From Bordetella genomosp. 9 (GTDB lineage Bacteria; Pseudomonadota; Gammaproteobacteria; Burkholderiales; Burkholderiaceae_B), in contig NZ_CP021109.1 of the NCBI RefSeq assembly GCF_002119725.1, positions 1,612,001 through 1,676,000 on the forward strand: a DNA stretch of 64,000 nucleotides, given 5' to 3'. A program made the translations under genes and the position numbers. The notes below the pieces were generated by a model. That model saw only the letters and a list, made by a program, of their open reading frames with translations, was not told the origin of the DNA and did not search any database. Shown one piece after another: positions 1 to 8,987 of this stretch. Positions within the stretch are counted from its first letter, which is position 1; each line of letters opens with the position of its first letter.

Positions 1-2
1 AG

Positions 3-353
3 GCGCAACGCGCCACGGCGGCGGCCAAGGAAGCGTTCGAGGCGCGCCGCGCCGAACTCGAAAAAGTCCAGGCCGAACGCCTGGCCGCCGCCCAGGCCCT
101 GGGCGAACGCCTGTCCGGCCAGCAGATCAAGATCTCGCAAAAGGCCGGCGTGGACGGCCGCCTGTTTGGTTCGGTCACCAGCGCCGACATCGTTGAAGCC
201 ATGCGCAAAGCCGGTTTCGACAACGTCGAGAAGTCGCAGGTGCGCCTGCCCGCCGGTCCGCTGAAGGCCGTCGGCGAGTATCCCGTGCAGGTCGCCCTGC
301 ACGCCGACGTGGTGACGGACGTCACTGTCGTGGTCGAAGGCGAAATGGCCTGA
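3..353 (+). CDS. rplI: 50S ribosomal protein L9, C-terminal part (cut by window edge)
   Basis: Structural protein of the large ribosomal subunit. The frame is open from the window edge, so the start lies outside; 116 residues are visible against about 150 for the family. The visible part has a charged helix rich in Ala, Glu and Arg (the long connecting helix of L9), then the C-terminal domain with [14 protein letters not shown] and a terminal beta-rich stretch ending VVVEGEMA. The next genes on this strand are a kinase-like gene and dnaB, matching the common rpsF-priB-rpsR-rplI-dnaB order. A strong terminator follows about 100 bp downstream. Confidence 0.93.
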   Translation, partial: AQRATAAAKEAFEARRAELEKVQAERLAAAQALGERLSGQQIKISQKAGVDGRLFGSVTSADIVEAMRKAGFDNVEKSQVRLPAGPLKAVGEYPVQVALHADVVTDVTVVVEGEMA

Positions 354-449
354 GCCCGCGGCGCCGGCGCGCTCAGGCGCCGCTGGCCTTTGGCTGGAAC
401 GTATGGACGCATGGTCCGGCGTTCCGCCGATCGACGGCACCCGCTGCAA

Positions 450-476
450 AAAAATGCCCCGCGATGGGGCATTTTT
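450..476 (+). terminator. Intrinsic terminator after rplI
   Basis: An 11-bp perfect stem (AAAAATGCCCC, loop GCGAT, GGGGCATTTTT) ends in a T run. It sits between the rplI stop and the next gene, so it should end the ribosomal-protein transcript. The A/T-rich stem base makes it potentially bidirectional. It also argues against the upstream ATG at 403 as the start of the following gene. Confidence 0.85.
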
Positions 477-576
477 GCCTTGTGGCGCGGGCATGCGCCA
501 AACCGCCGCGATGCGGACGCCGTCGTACCATCGGCACTTCCCGTGCTGTCCACCCGTCATTCTCACAGGACTCGCT

Positions 577-1401
577 TTGACCCTGCCGCCCCGACACGAA
601 GCGCCGCCCGCCGGCTTGCGCGATTGGCTGGATCGATCCAGGGCGACGCCGCAACCGTCGGTGGATGAAGTCGAGATCGATGGCGTCCAATGCGTCGTCA
701 AGCGCCGGCGCGAGAGTCTGCGCGGGCGCATCGGCTATGTCCTGCGCTACGTGCGTGCGTTCGTCCTGGGCGTGGGGTGCCGGCTGGTGCTTGGGGAGTT
801 TCCCAATCCTGGCGTGCTGCTGCGCAACGGCCTGGACTACGAAGCGGAGCGCCTGCGCCGCCTGCGCGCGGCCGATTGCCGCGTGCCGGACATCTGGTGG
901 CAGGAACCCGGCCTGCTGGTTCTGGAGCACGTCGGCACCGACCTGAACGCGTTGATGCGCCACGGCAGCGAGGAATATCGCGTGGAGCTGGCCCGCCAGG
1001 CCGGACGCGACCTGGCCGAGTTCCATCAGCGCGGCTTCTGCCATGGGGGCGCGCAGATCCGCAACCTCACGGTGCGCAACGGCGAGATCTGGCGCATCGA
1101 TTTCGAGGAGAACATCGGCGAGGCGCTGTCGCGGCCGCTGGGCCAGGCCTACGATTTGTTCCAGATGGTGGCGTCCCTGCTTTCGATGCGCAAACTGCCG
1201 TCGGCGGTCATGCCGCGTCTGGGGCAGGTTATGCTGGATGCCTATTTCGAAATCAACCCGGATCCCCAGGTGCGTGCGGGGCTGTTGCGGCTGGGCCGCT
1301 TCCTGCGCGTCATTGCGTGGCCGCTGCGGCCGTTGCTCGGCTGGCTGCGATCCCGCGACATCCAGGGCTTCTTCCGCGTGGCCGACGCGTTGCGACCATG
1401 A
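577..1401 (+). CDS. BUD32/Kdo-kinase-like protein with altered catalytic loop
   Basis: About 274 residues with a protein-kinase-like fold. Visible signs are VVKRR near the N-terminus (ATP-lysine region), a loop FCHGGAQIRN at residues 155-163 and RIDFE around Asp175 (DFG-like metal site). In the canonical HxDxxxxN loop the catalytic Asp follows His by two positions; here that position is Gly158, so ordinary phosphotransfer is doubtful. The TTG start at 577 is chosen because AGGA lies 6 bp upstream; an ATG at 403 would place the N-terminus across the terminator. The stop overlaps the dnaB start as ATGA. Substrate unknown; LPS-sugar kinase relatives and BUD32-annotated proteins are the nearest look-alikes. 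Confidence 0.7.
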   Translation: MTLPPRHEAPPAGLRDWLDRSRATPQPSVDEVEIDGVQCVVKRRRESLRGRIGYVLRYVRAFVLGVGCRLVLGEFPNPGVLLRNGLDYEAERLRRLRAADCRVPDIWWQEPGLLVLEHVGTDLNALMRHGSEEYRVELARQAGRDLAEFHQRGFCHGGAQIRNLTVRNGEIWRIDFEENIGEALSRPLGQAYDLFQMVASLLSMRKLPSAVMPRLGQVMLDAYFEINPDPQVRAGLLRLGRFLRVIAWPLRPLLGWLRSRDIQGFFRVADALRP

Positions 1402-2783
1402 ATGAACCGATGACATCTCCCACCGACACCACGCTCGAATATCTGCGCGTGCCGCCGCATTCCATCGAGGCGGAACAATCCGTCCTCGGGGGGCTGCTGC
1501 TGGACAACGCCGCCTGGGACCGTATCGCCGACGTGCTGGTCGAAGAGGACTTCTACCGCCACGACCACCGCCTGATCTGGCAGCACATGGCCAAGCTGAT
1601 CGGGCTGGCCCGGCCGGCCGACGTGATCACCGTGCACGAAGCGCTGGTCACGGCCGGCAAGGCGGAAGATGTCGGCGGCATCGCTTACCTGAACTCGCTG
1701 GCGCACAACACGCCGTCGGCGGCCAACATCCGGCGCTATGCCGAGATCGTCCGCGAGCGTGCCACGCTGCGCAAGCTGGTGTCCATCGCGGACGAGATCG
1801 CCGCGGCGGCCCTGAATCCGCAGGGCAAGGAAGCGCGGCAGATCCTGGACGAAGCGGAGTCGAAGGTCTTCAAGATCGCCCAGGAAGGGGCGCGCGGTTC
1901 GGCTGGCTTCCAGGAGATCCAGCCGTTGCTGACGCAGGTGGTCGAGCGCATCGACGAGCTGTACCACCGCGAGAGCGATTCGGACGTGACTGGCGTGCCG
2001 ACGGGCTTTACAGACCTGGACAAGATGACGTCCGGTCTGCAGCCGGGCGACCTGATCATCGTCGCGGGCCGCCCGTCCATGGGCAAGACCTCGTTCTCGA
2101 TGAACATCGGCGAGCACGTCGCGATCGAGCAGGGCCTGCCGGTGGCCGTCTTCTCTATGGAAATGGGCGCGGTGCAGCTGGCGATGCGTATGCTCGGTTC
2201 CGTCGGCATGCTCGACCAGCACCGCATGCGTACCGGCAAGCTGATCGCGGAGGACTGGCCGCGCGTCACGCATGCCGTGCAACTGATGCAGGACGCGCAG
2301 GTCTATATCGATGAAACGCCGGCGCTCAGCGCCATGGAAGTCCGGGCCCGCGCACGCCGGCTGGCGCGGCAATGCGGCCAGCTTGGCCTGATCATCATCG
2401 ACTACCTGCAGCTGATGTCCGCGAGCAGCGCGGGCGAGAACCGCGCCACGGAAATTTCGGAAATCAGCCGTTCGCTGAAGGGGCTGGCGAAGGAATTGAA
2501 TTGCCCGCTGATCGCGTTGTCGCAGCTGAACCGCAGCCTGGAACAGCGCCCGAACAAACGGCCCGTCATGAGCGATCTGCGCGAATCCGGCGCTATCGAA
2601 CAGGACGCGGACGTCATCCTGTTCATCTACCGGGACGAAGTCTATAACCCCGACTCTCCGGACAAAGGCACGGCCGAAATCATCATCGGCAAACAGCGTA
2701 ACGGCCCGATCGGCACCGTGCGCCTGACGTTCCAGGGCATGAGCACGCGCTTCCTGAACTTCACGGCGGCGCCGCAGTATTGA
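1398..2783 (+). CDS. dnaB: Replicative DNA helicase DnaB
   Basis: Hexameric 5'-3' helicase that unwinds DNA at the replication fork and binds primase. 461 residues, the usual length, with no intein. The N-terminal domain begins VPPHSIEAEQSVLGGLLLDN; the RecA-like motor has Walker A GRPSMGKTS near residues 222-230, Walker B LIIIDYLQLM and the late motif SDLRESGAIEQDADV. The ATG at 1398 overlaps the stop of the kinase-like gene (ATGA), implying translational coupling; a second ATG at 1410 is possible. Its place behind rplI is typical of proteobacteria. It converges on the symporter gene with a 46-bp gap. Confidence 0.97.
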   Translation: MNEPMTSPTDTTLEYLRVPPHSIEAEQSVLGGLLLDNAAWDRIADVLVEEDFYRHDHRLIWQHMAKLIGLARPADVITVHEALVTAGKAEDVGGIAYLNSLAHNTPSAANIRRYAEIVRERATLRKLVSIADEIAAAALNPQGKEARQILDEAESKVFKIAQEGARGSAGFQEIQPLLTQVVERIDELYHRESDSDVTGVPTGFTDLDKMTSGLQPGDLIIVAGRPSMGKTSFSMNIGEHVAIEQGLPVAVFSMEMGAVQLAMRMLGSVGMLDQHRMRTGKLIAEDWPRVTHAVQLMQDAQVYIDETPALSAMEVRARARRLARQCGQLGLIIIDYLQLMSASSAGENRATEISEISRSLKGLAKELNCPLIALSQLNRSLEQRPNKRPVMSDLRESGAIEQDADVILFIYRDEVYNPDSPDKGTAEIIIGKQRNGPIGTVRLTFQGMSTRFLNFTAAPQY

Positions 2784-2829
2784 GGCCAGGCCTGGGGGCG
2801 CAACGGCGTCCCGGCTCAGCCCATGGCGG

Positions 2830-3819
2830 TCAGTGGCGGCCGCCTTCGTCGGCTTCCGGGCGCCGCGCGAAGCGGCCCGCCAGCACGGCGCACACCATCA
2901 ACTGCAATTGATGAAACAGCATCAGCGGCAGCACGATCGCGCCCACCGCATGGCCGGCAAAAAGCACCTGCGCCATGGGAATGCCGCTGGCCAGGCTTTT
3001 CTTGGAACCGCAGAACAGCAGCGTGATGCGGTCCGGCACGTTGAACTTCATGATGCGGCCCAGCATTGTCGTAAGGAACAACGCGACCGCCAGGATCACG
3101 GCGCAGGCGAGAATGAGCCCGGCCAGGGCGGGCAGCGGCGTGTTGTGCCACAGGCCTTCGTTGACCGCTTCGGAAAAGGCCGTGTAGACGACCAGCAGGA
3201 TGGAACCCTGGTCCACCACCTTCAGCAGCGACTTGCGCTTGTGGACCCAGCCGCCGATCCAGCGGCGCAGGACTTGACCCAACACGAAAGGCAGCAGCAG
3301 TTGCAGCATGATCTTGCCGACCGCATCGAAGGACACGGGCGAGCTGCCTGCCTTTACCACCACCAGCCCCACAGCGATCGGCGTGATGAAAATGCCCAGC
3401 AGGCTGGATGCCGAAGCGCTGCACACCGCCGCCGGCACGTTGCCGCGCGCCATCGACGTAAACGCGATCGCCGATTGCACCGTGGCGGGCAGGCAGCACA
3501 GGAACATGATGCCCAGATATAGCTCGGGCGTGACCAGCGGCATCAGGACCGGCTTGAGCAGCAGGCCGATCACCGGGAACAGGATGAAGGTCGTCGTGAA
3601 GATCAGGCTGTGCAGGCGCCAGTGCGTGATGCCGGCAATGATGGCTTCACGCGACAATCTTGCGCCGTGCAGGAAGAAAAGCAGTCCGACGGCGATGTCG
3701 GTGATGATTTCGAAGGCGTCGATGCCCTGGCCATGGGCGGGAAGCAGACTGGCGATGATGACGGTGATCACCAGGAACAGCGTGAAGCGGTCCGGCAAAA
3801 AGCGAGTGAAGCGGTTCAT
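2830..3819 (-). CDS. Bile acid:sodium symporter-family transporter (YfeH-like)
   Basis: Integral membrane protein of 329 residues with about nine or ten hydrophobic segments, for example LFLVITVIIASLLPAHG and ILACAVILAVALFLTTML. Motifs such as GLLFFLHGARLSREAI, CCLPATVQSAIAFTS and LLFCGSKKSLASGIPMA mark the SBF-like (YfeH) branch. These share the fold of sodium/bile-acid symporters, but substrates are mostly unknown. The ATG at 3819 (MNRFTRFLPDRF) is preferred; an upstream ATG at 3927 would add a non-membrane tail overlapping pdxA. It lies 104 bp downstream of pdxA on the same strand and may be its last operon gene or separate. Confidence 0.85.
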   Translation of the reverse strand: MNRFTRFLPDRFTLFLVITVIIASLLPAHGQGIDAFEIITDIAVGLLFFLHGARLSREAIIAGITHWRLHSLIFTTTFILFPVIGLLLKPVLMPLVTPELYLGIMFLCCLPATVQSAIAFTSMARGNVPAAVCSASASSLLGIFITPIAVGLVVVKAGSSPVSFDAVGKIMLQLLLPFVLGQVLRRWIGGWVHKRKSLLKVVDQGSILLVVYTAFSEAVNEGLWHNTPLPALAGLILACAVILAVALFLTTMLGRIMKFNVPDRITLLFCGSKKSLASGIPMAQVLFAGHAVGAIVLPLMLFHQLQLMVCAVLAGRFARRPEADEGGRH

Positions 3820-3923
3820 TGTGCTGCGACGGAGGGCGGTCTGCCACGCGGCAACCGCGCCAGCCGGCCAGTATGGGGATTGTAAGGTGGCGCTATTGTA
3901 GTCCCGCGTCCACCCCGATGCTT

Positions 3924-4940
3924 TCAATCCGCTGTCGATGCGTCAGGGGTCATGGCGAGCGCCAGGTCGAAGGCGGCGACCAGCGAACTGGGGTCCGCGA
4001 TGCCTTGCCACGCGATGTCGAACGCCGTTCCGTGATCCACGCTCGTGCGCACGAAAGGCAGTCCCACGGTGACGTTGACGCCTTCTTCCACGCCCAGGTA
4101 TTTCACCGGTATCAGCCCCTGGTCGTGATACTGGGCGACCACGATATCGAAGTCCCCGCGACGGGCACGCATGAACACCGTATCGCCGGGCCACGGCCCG
4201 CTGGCATCGATGCCTTCGCTCCGTGCGGCCTCGATGGCGGGAGTGATGATGTCGATTTCCTCGCGGCCGAACTTGCCGTTCTCGCCGGCATGGGGATTCA
4301 GGCCCGCCACGGCGACACGGGGACGCGCGATGCCCATTTGCCGGCAGGCGGTGTGCGCCAGCCGTATGGCGCGCAGTTCCGACCCCACCGTGATGCGGGC
4401 GAACACGTCGGCCAGCGCCACGTGGATGGTGACGAGCAGGACGCGCAACTCGCGATTCGCCAGCATCATGGCGAACTCGCTCGTGCCGCTGCGCTCGGCC
4501 AGTATTTCGGTGTGGCCGGGATAATCGATGCCGCCCGCATGCATCGACGCTTTGTTGAGCGGCGCGGTCACGATGGCGCGGATGCGGCCCGCCATGGCGT
4601 CGTCGATGGCGGCGCATACATATTCATAAGCTGCGCGTCCAGCGAGTCCGTTGATTTGTCCGGGCGCCAGGTCCGGCGGCAGGGCCGGATGGCAGGCGAC
4701 CACCGCAATGGCGTCGGGCGCAGGCGGAGCCTCGCCGGGACCCGCGATTTCGCGCACGGAGACGCGCGCGCCGAGCAGGTCGGCGGCGCGCCGCAGCGCC
4801 CCCGCATCGCCATAGACGACCGCCGGCGCCGCCAGCCCCTGGGCGTAGGCCTGCACCACGATTTCGGGCCCGATGCCCGCGGCATCGCCCATGGTGATGC
4901 CGACGGGCAGTCCCGCGCGGGATGGCTTGGTGGCGCTCAT
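3924..4940 (-). CDS. pdxA: 4-hydroxythreonine-4-phosphate dehydrogenase family (PdxA or PdxA2)
   Basis: NAD-dependent oxidative decarboxylase of 338 residues. PdxA makes 3-amino-2-oxopropyl phosphate for pyridoxal 5'-phosphate synthesis. Family marks are the N-terminal GITMGDAAGIGPEI, the metal/substrate histidine in YPGHTEIL, GLNPHAGENGKFG and the late YHDQGLIPVKYLG. The gene is 16 bp downstream of phoH, not next to surA/ksgA where housekeeping pdxA usually sits. The paralogue PdxA2, which acts on erythronate/threonate 4-phosphates, therefore cannot be excluded. No four-carbon-acid sugar kinase (OtnK/DUF1537) is nearby, which weakens the PdxA2 reading. Confidence 0.85.
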   Translation of the reverse strand: MSATKPSRAGLPVGITMGDAAGIGPEIVVQAYAQGLAAPAVVYGDAGALRRAADLLGARVSVREIAGPGEAPPAPDAIAVVACHPALPPDLAPGQINGLAGRAAYEYVCAAIDDAMAGRIRAIVTAPLNKASMHAGGIDYPGHTEILAERSGTSEFAMMLANRELRVLLVTIHVALADVFARITVGSELRAIRLAHTACRQMGIARPRVAVAGLNPHAGENGKFGREEIDIITPAIEAARSEGIDASGPWPGDTVFMRARRGDFDIVVAQYHDQGLIPVKYLGVEEGVNVTVGLPFVRTSVDHGTAFDIAWQGIADPSSLVAAFDLALAMTPDASTAD

Positions 4941-4956
4941 GCGGCGCTTTCCCTTG

Positions 4957-6657
4957 CTACAGAACGTCGCCGGCGTAGTCGGCGAGCCTGGACCGTTCGC
5001 CGCGCTGCAGGGTCACGTGTCCGGAGTGCGGCCAGCCCTTGAAGCGGTCAACGACATAGGTCAGCCCCGAACTGCCTTCGGTCAGGTAGGGCGTGTCGAT
5101 CTGCGCGATGTTGCCCAGACAGACCACCTTGGTGCCCGGGCCTGCGCGCGTCACCAGCGTCTTCATCTGCTTGGGCGTCAGGTTCTGCGCCTCGTCGATG
5201 ATCAGGTACTTGTTCAGGAAAGTCCTGCCGCGCATGAAATTCAGCGACTTCACCTTGATGCGCGAGCGGATGAGATCCATGGTGGCGGCGCGGCCCCAGT
5301 CGCCGTTGCCGTCGCCGTCGCCCATGTTCAACACGTCCAGATTGTCTTCCAGTGCGCCCATCCAGGGCAGCATCTTTTCTTCCTCGGTGCCTGGCAGGAA
5401 GCCGATGTCCTCGCCCACGGGAACCGTCACGCGCGTCATGATGATCTCGGTGTAGCGCTTGGTCTCCAGCACCTGCGTCAGGCCGGACGCCAGGGCCAGC
5501 AGCGTCTTGCCGGTGCCCGCCTGGCCCAGCAGCGACACGAAATCGCATTCCGGATTCATCAGCAGATTCAGCGCGAAGTTCTGTTCACGGTTGCGCGCCG
5601 TGATGCCCCACACGTTGTTCTTGCCATGGGTGTAGTCGCGCAGGGTGGCCAGCACGGCGGTTTTGCCGTTGACCTCGCGCACCTGCGCATACAGCGGCAT
5701 CTGCCCTTCGAAATACACGAACTGGTTGACGACGAACTGCGCGCACAGCGGGCCGTTGATGCGGTAGAAGGTGGTGCCGCCCTGCTGCCACGACTCGACG
5801 TCCTTGCCGTGCTTGTTCCAGAAGTCCTCCGGCAGGGCCATGACGCCGGTATAGAGCAGGTCCGAGTCTTCCAGGACATGGTCGTTGAAATAATCCTCGG
5901 CCGCCATCCCCAGCGCGCGCGCCTTCAGCCGCATGTTGATGTCCTTGGACACCAGCACGACCTCGCGCTGCGGATACTTTTCCTGGAGGGCGCGTACGAC
6001 GCCCAGGATCTGATTGTCCGCCTTGCCCATGGGCAGGTCGGAGGGCAGGGTGCTGTGTATGGCCGTGGTCTGCAGAAGCAGGCGGCCGCTGGCGTCCTTG
6101 TTGCCCAGCGCGTTCAGCGCCAAGCCTTCCTCCAGCTTCACCGTGTCGCTTACCAGCGCGTCCAGCGACCGGCTGACCTGGCGCGCGTTGCGCGCGACTT
6201 CCGACATCCCCTTTTTCTGATGGTCCAGCTCTTCCAGCGTCATCATGGGCAGGAAGACGTCATGTTCCTCGAAGCGGAAGAGCGAAGTCGGGTCGTGCAG
6301 CAGGACGTTGGTGTCCAGCACGAAAAGCTTGCGCACGCCGCTCTCGGCGCGAGCGCGCGTCTTGCGCGCGGGCTGCGGGGCAGGCGCAGGTGCGGCGCGC
6401 AGCGCCGGCGTGGCGGCGGGCGACGGCGCGCTCGTCTGCGCGGTCGCCGCCTTGCGAGCCGGCTGCTTGCGTGCCGCGGTTTTGCGCGGCGCCTCGGCTT
6501 CCGCTTCCGCGATGCCGGCCAGCTCGTGCTGGACTGATTCTTCCGCCGGCTGTGCCGCCGACGGTTTGGCGCTGCGTGCCGCGGGCGGGCGCGCGGCCTC
6601 GCCCGAGGGGAAGGTCAGGATGGCGGCGGGACGGGTGGGCAACTTGGGAAGCGGCAT
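4957..6657 (-). CDS. phoH: PhoH-family protein: PIN domain plus PhoH ATPase
   Basis: A 566-residue fusion. Residues 1-108 are Ala/Pro/Lys-rich and probably disordered. From about 110 a PIN ribonuclease domain begins (KLFVLDTNVLLHDP, conserved Asp115). The PhoH ATPase follows, with Walker A LLGQAGTGKT near residue 376 and Walker B LIIDEAQNLTPKQ near 487. Relatives of this PIN-PhoH type (YlaK/PhoH2-like) are linked to RNA unwinding and cleavage; cellular targets here are unknown. AAGGAG lies 6 bp before the ATG. It sits 57 bp after bcp and 16 bp before pdxA, suggesting one transcript. Despite the name, no Pho box was seen near it. Confidence 0.9.
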   Translation of the reverse strand: MPLPKLPTRPAAILTFPSGEAARPPAARSAKPSAAQPAEESVQHELAGIAEAEAEAPRKTAARKQPARKAATAQTSAPSPAATPALRAAPAPAPQPARKTRARAESGVRKLFVLDTNVLLHDPTSLFRFEEHDVFLPMMTLEELDHQKKGMSEVARNARQVSRSLDALVSDTVKLEEGLALNALGNKDASGRLLLQTTAIHSTLPSDLPMGKADNQILGVVRALQEKYPQREVVLVSKDINMRLKARALGMAAEDYFNDHVLEDSDLLYTGVMALPEDFWNKHGKDVESWQQGGTTFYRINGPLCAQFVVNQFVYFEGQMPLYAQVREVNGKTAVLATLRDYTHGKNNVWGITARNREQNFALNLLMNPECDFVSLLGQAGTGKTLLALASGLTQVLETKRYTEIIMTRVTVPVGEDIGFLPGTEEEKMLPWMGALEDNLDVLNMGDGDGNGDWGRAATMDLIRSRIKVKSLNFMRGRTFLNKYLIIDEAQNLTPKQMKTLVTRAGPGTKVVCLGNIAQIDTPYLTEGSSGLTYVVDRFKGWPHSGHVTLQRGERSRLADYAGDVL

Positions 6658-6714
6658 GGAGTCACTCTCCTTGGGGGGCCGGCAATATCGCCTGACGGGA
6701 CTGCATCATTCGGA

Positions 6715-7179
6715 TCAACCGATGCTTTTCGCGGCCTGCAGGACTTCCTTGGCATGGCCGGGCACTTTCACCCCGCGCCACTCCTGCACCAGCACGCCGT
6801 AGGCATCGATCAGAAAGGTGCTGCGCTCGATGCCGCGCACCTGCTTGCCATACATGTTCTTCTGTTTAATGACGCCGAACAGATTGCACACGGTTTCGTC
6901 CGGGTCGGTGATCAGGGGGAAGGGAAGCTCGTACTTGCACCGGAAGTTCTCGTGCGACTTCAAGGAGTCGCGCGAGACGCCGATCACGACGCAACTGGCT
7001 GCCAGGAAGTCGGGATAGAGGTCGCGGAAGTCCTGGCTTTCCGTCGTGCATCCCGGCGTGTTGTCCTTGGGATAAAAGTAAAGGACCACGGCGCGCCCCC
7101 GGCACTGCTCCAGGCTGATCGGGCCGATCGTGCTGTCGGCGGTGAAGAGCGGGGCGGGTTTGCCTATGATCGGCTTCAT
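6715..7179 (-). CDS. bcp: Thioredoxin-dependent peroxiredoxin Bcp
   Basis: Cytoplasmic thiol peroxidase of 154 residues that reduces hydrogen peroxide and organic peroxides using thioredoxin. The peroxidatic Cys lies in the motif YPKDNTPGCTTES. The second Cys found five residues later in E. coli Bcp is absent, so recycling may follow a one-Cys route or use another of the five Cys. The ATG overlaps the TGA of the upstream Mth938-family gene as ATGA, so the two are translationally coupled. phoH follows 57 bp downstream. Confidence 0.93.
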   Translation of the reverse strand: MKPIIGKPAPLFTADSTIGPISLEQCRGRAVVLYFYPKDNTPGCTTESQDFRDLYPDFLAASCVVIGVSRDSLKSHENFRCKYELPFPLITDPDETVCNLFGVIKQKNMYGKQVRGIERSTFLIDAYGVLVQEWRGVKVPGHAKEVLQAAKSIG

Positions 7180-7631
7180 CGAGCGGGGTCTCCGGTGGGA
7201 ATCAGCGCGACGACGACGCGCCGGCCTTCGGACATGAGAATGTTGTAGGTGCGCGCGGCGGCCTGGGTGTCCATCACCTCGATTCCGATGCCGGCGCCCA
7301 GCAGCGGCCGCAGCACCTCGGGGCGCAGGAAGCGCTGGCGGGCGCCGGTGCCGATGAGCAGGACTTCCGGGGCGTTGGGAGGAAGGGCGGGCGCGGTGGC
7401 GGGCTCGTCCAGGAAAGCGAGCGGATCGCTGGCGGCTTCAGGCAGGCCGGCGGCCTGGCGCAACAGCGCGGAAGTGATCTGGTCTGCCGAATCGACCGGC
7501 CATTCAGCGACCGGGCCTTCGGGGCCGAATGCGACCGCGTGGGAAAAACGTACCTGGTTGACTTCGATATATCCGTCACCGTATGCCGTGACGGTGTTCA
7601 GCGCCGACGCAGGCTCAGTATGTAGCTTCAA
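7176..7631 (-). CDS. Mth938-like (DUF498) domain protein
   Basis: A 151-residue soluble protein of the Mth938/NDUFAF3-like fold family, whose bacterial role is not established. Seen motifs are TAYGDGYIEVNQVRFSHAV, PEVLLIGTGARQRFL and IGIEVMDTQAAARTYNILMSEGRRV, which are standard for the family. The TTG at 7631 is chosen because GGAG stands 6 bp upstream; the ATGs further upstream (7697, 7667) add residues not typical of the family. It overlaps bcp by 4 bp and is the promoter-proximal gene of the bcp-phoH-pdxA group, divergent from alaC. Confidence 0.85.
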   Translation of the reverse strand: MKLHTEPASALNTVTAYGDGYIEVNQVRFSHAVAFGPEGPVAEWPVDSADQITSALLRQAAGLPEAASDPLAFLDEPATAPALPPNAPEVLLIGTGARQRFLRPEVLRPLLGAGIGIEVMDTQAAARTYNILMSEGRRVVVALIPTGDPAR

Positions 7632-7799
7632 TAAGGACTCCGGCTTGTTGTGCGGATAATAGCGCATCGGAATGGCGGCATGTTGCGCGCCCAACACGAG
7701 GGAAATGGCATTTTTTGAGCCTATTTGCCGGGCTGCGCGCCATCGGCTAGATTATCGGGTTAGCCCAACAATTCCCTCCCCGCATCAAGGATTCCCGCC

Positions 7800-8987
7800 A
7801 TGAGGAAGTTCTCGCGCATCGAGCGCCTGCCGCCCTATGTTTTCAATATCACGGCCGAATTGAAAATGGCGGCGCGACGGCGGGGCGAGGACATTATCGA
7901 TATGTCGATGGGAAATCCGGACGGGGCCACGCCGCGCCATATCGTCGATAAGCTGGTCGAGGCGTCGAGCCGGCCGGATACGCACGGTTATTCGGTTTCC
8001 AAGGGCATCCCGCGCTTGCGCAAGGCCATTTCCGACTGGTATCAGCGCCGTTATGCCGTGGATATCGATCCGGACAGCGAAGCCATCGTCACCATTGGTT
8101 CCAAGGAAGGGCTGGCGCACCTGATGCTCGCCACCCTCGACCGCGGCGATACGGTGCTCGTTCCCAATCCCAGTTACCCCATCCATATTTACGGGGCGGT
8201 GATTGCCGGCGCCAATATCCGTTCCGTCCGGATGACGCCCGGCGTGGATTTCTTCGAAGAACTGGAACGCGCCGTTCGCGAGTCCATTCCCAAGCCCAAG
8301 ATGATGGTGCTGGGTTTTCCCAGCAATCCGACGGCGCAGTGCGTGGATCTTTCCTTTTTCGAGCGCGTGGTGGCGCTGGCGAAGGAGCATGACATCCTGG
8401 TCGTCCACGATCTGGCGTACGCCGATATTTGCTTCGACGGCTATGTCGCGCCGTCCATCATGCAGGTGCCTGGCGCCCGCGACGTCGCCGTCGAGTTCTT
8501 CACCATGAGCAAGAGCTACAACATGGCCGGCTGGCGCATCGGCTTCATGGTGGGCAATCGCGAGCTCGTGCACGCTCTGGCGCGCATCAAGAGCTATCAC
8601 GACTACGGCACGTTCACGCCCATCCAGGTTGCATCGATCGCGGCGCTGGAAGGGCCGCAGGATTGCGTGCGGCAGGTGGTGGAACAGTACCGCAGCCGGC
8701 GCGACGTGCTGGCCCGAGGCCTGCACGAGGCCGGCTGGAATGTGGAGATTCCCAAGGCATCCATGTATATCTGGGCGCAGATCCCCGAACCCTATAAGGC
8801 CCAGGGCTCGCTCGAGTTTTCCAAGCGCTTGCTGGCGGACGCCAAGGTCGCCGTCTCCCCGGGGATCGGGTTCGGCGAGTACGGCGACGAATATGTGCGC
8901 TTCGCGCTCATCGAAAACGAGCAGCGCACCCGCCAGGCGGTGCGCGGCATCAAGGAAATGTTCCGCAAGGACGGATTGTTGAAATGA
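7800..8987 (+). CDS. alaC: PLP-dependent aminotransferase, AlaC type
   Basis: Class I/II aminotransferase of 395 residues, close to AlaC, which interconverts glutamate/pyruvate and alanine/2-oxoglutarate. The PLP lysine is Lys238 in [15 protein letters not shown]; other marks are [19 protein letters not shown] and the C-terminal [19 protein letters not shown] precedes the ATG. Its TGA overlaps the hom ATG (ATGA), giving the alaC-hom-thrC group common in betaproteobacteria. The coupling suggests joint control with threonine synthesis. Substrate preference is inferred from family only. Confidence 0.9.
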   Translation: MRKFSRIERLPPYVFNITAELKMAARRRGEDIIDMSMGNPDGATPRHIVDKLVEASSRPDTHGYSVSKGIPRLRKAISDWYQRRYAVDIDPDSEAIVTIGSKEGLAHLMLATLDRGDTVLVPNPSYPIHIYGAVIAGANIRSVRMTPGVDFFEELERAVRESIPKPKMMVLGFPSNPTAQCVDLSFFERVVALAKEHDILVVHDLAYADICFDGYVAPSIMQVPGARDVAVEFFTMSKSYNMAGWRIGFMVGNRELVHALARIKSYHDYGTFTPIQVASIAALEGPQDCVRQVVEQYRSRRDVLARGLHEAGWNVEIPKASMYIWAQIPEPYKAQGSLEFSKRLLADAKVAVSPGIGFGEYGDEYVRFALIENEQRTRQAVRGIKEMFRKDGLLK

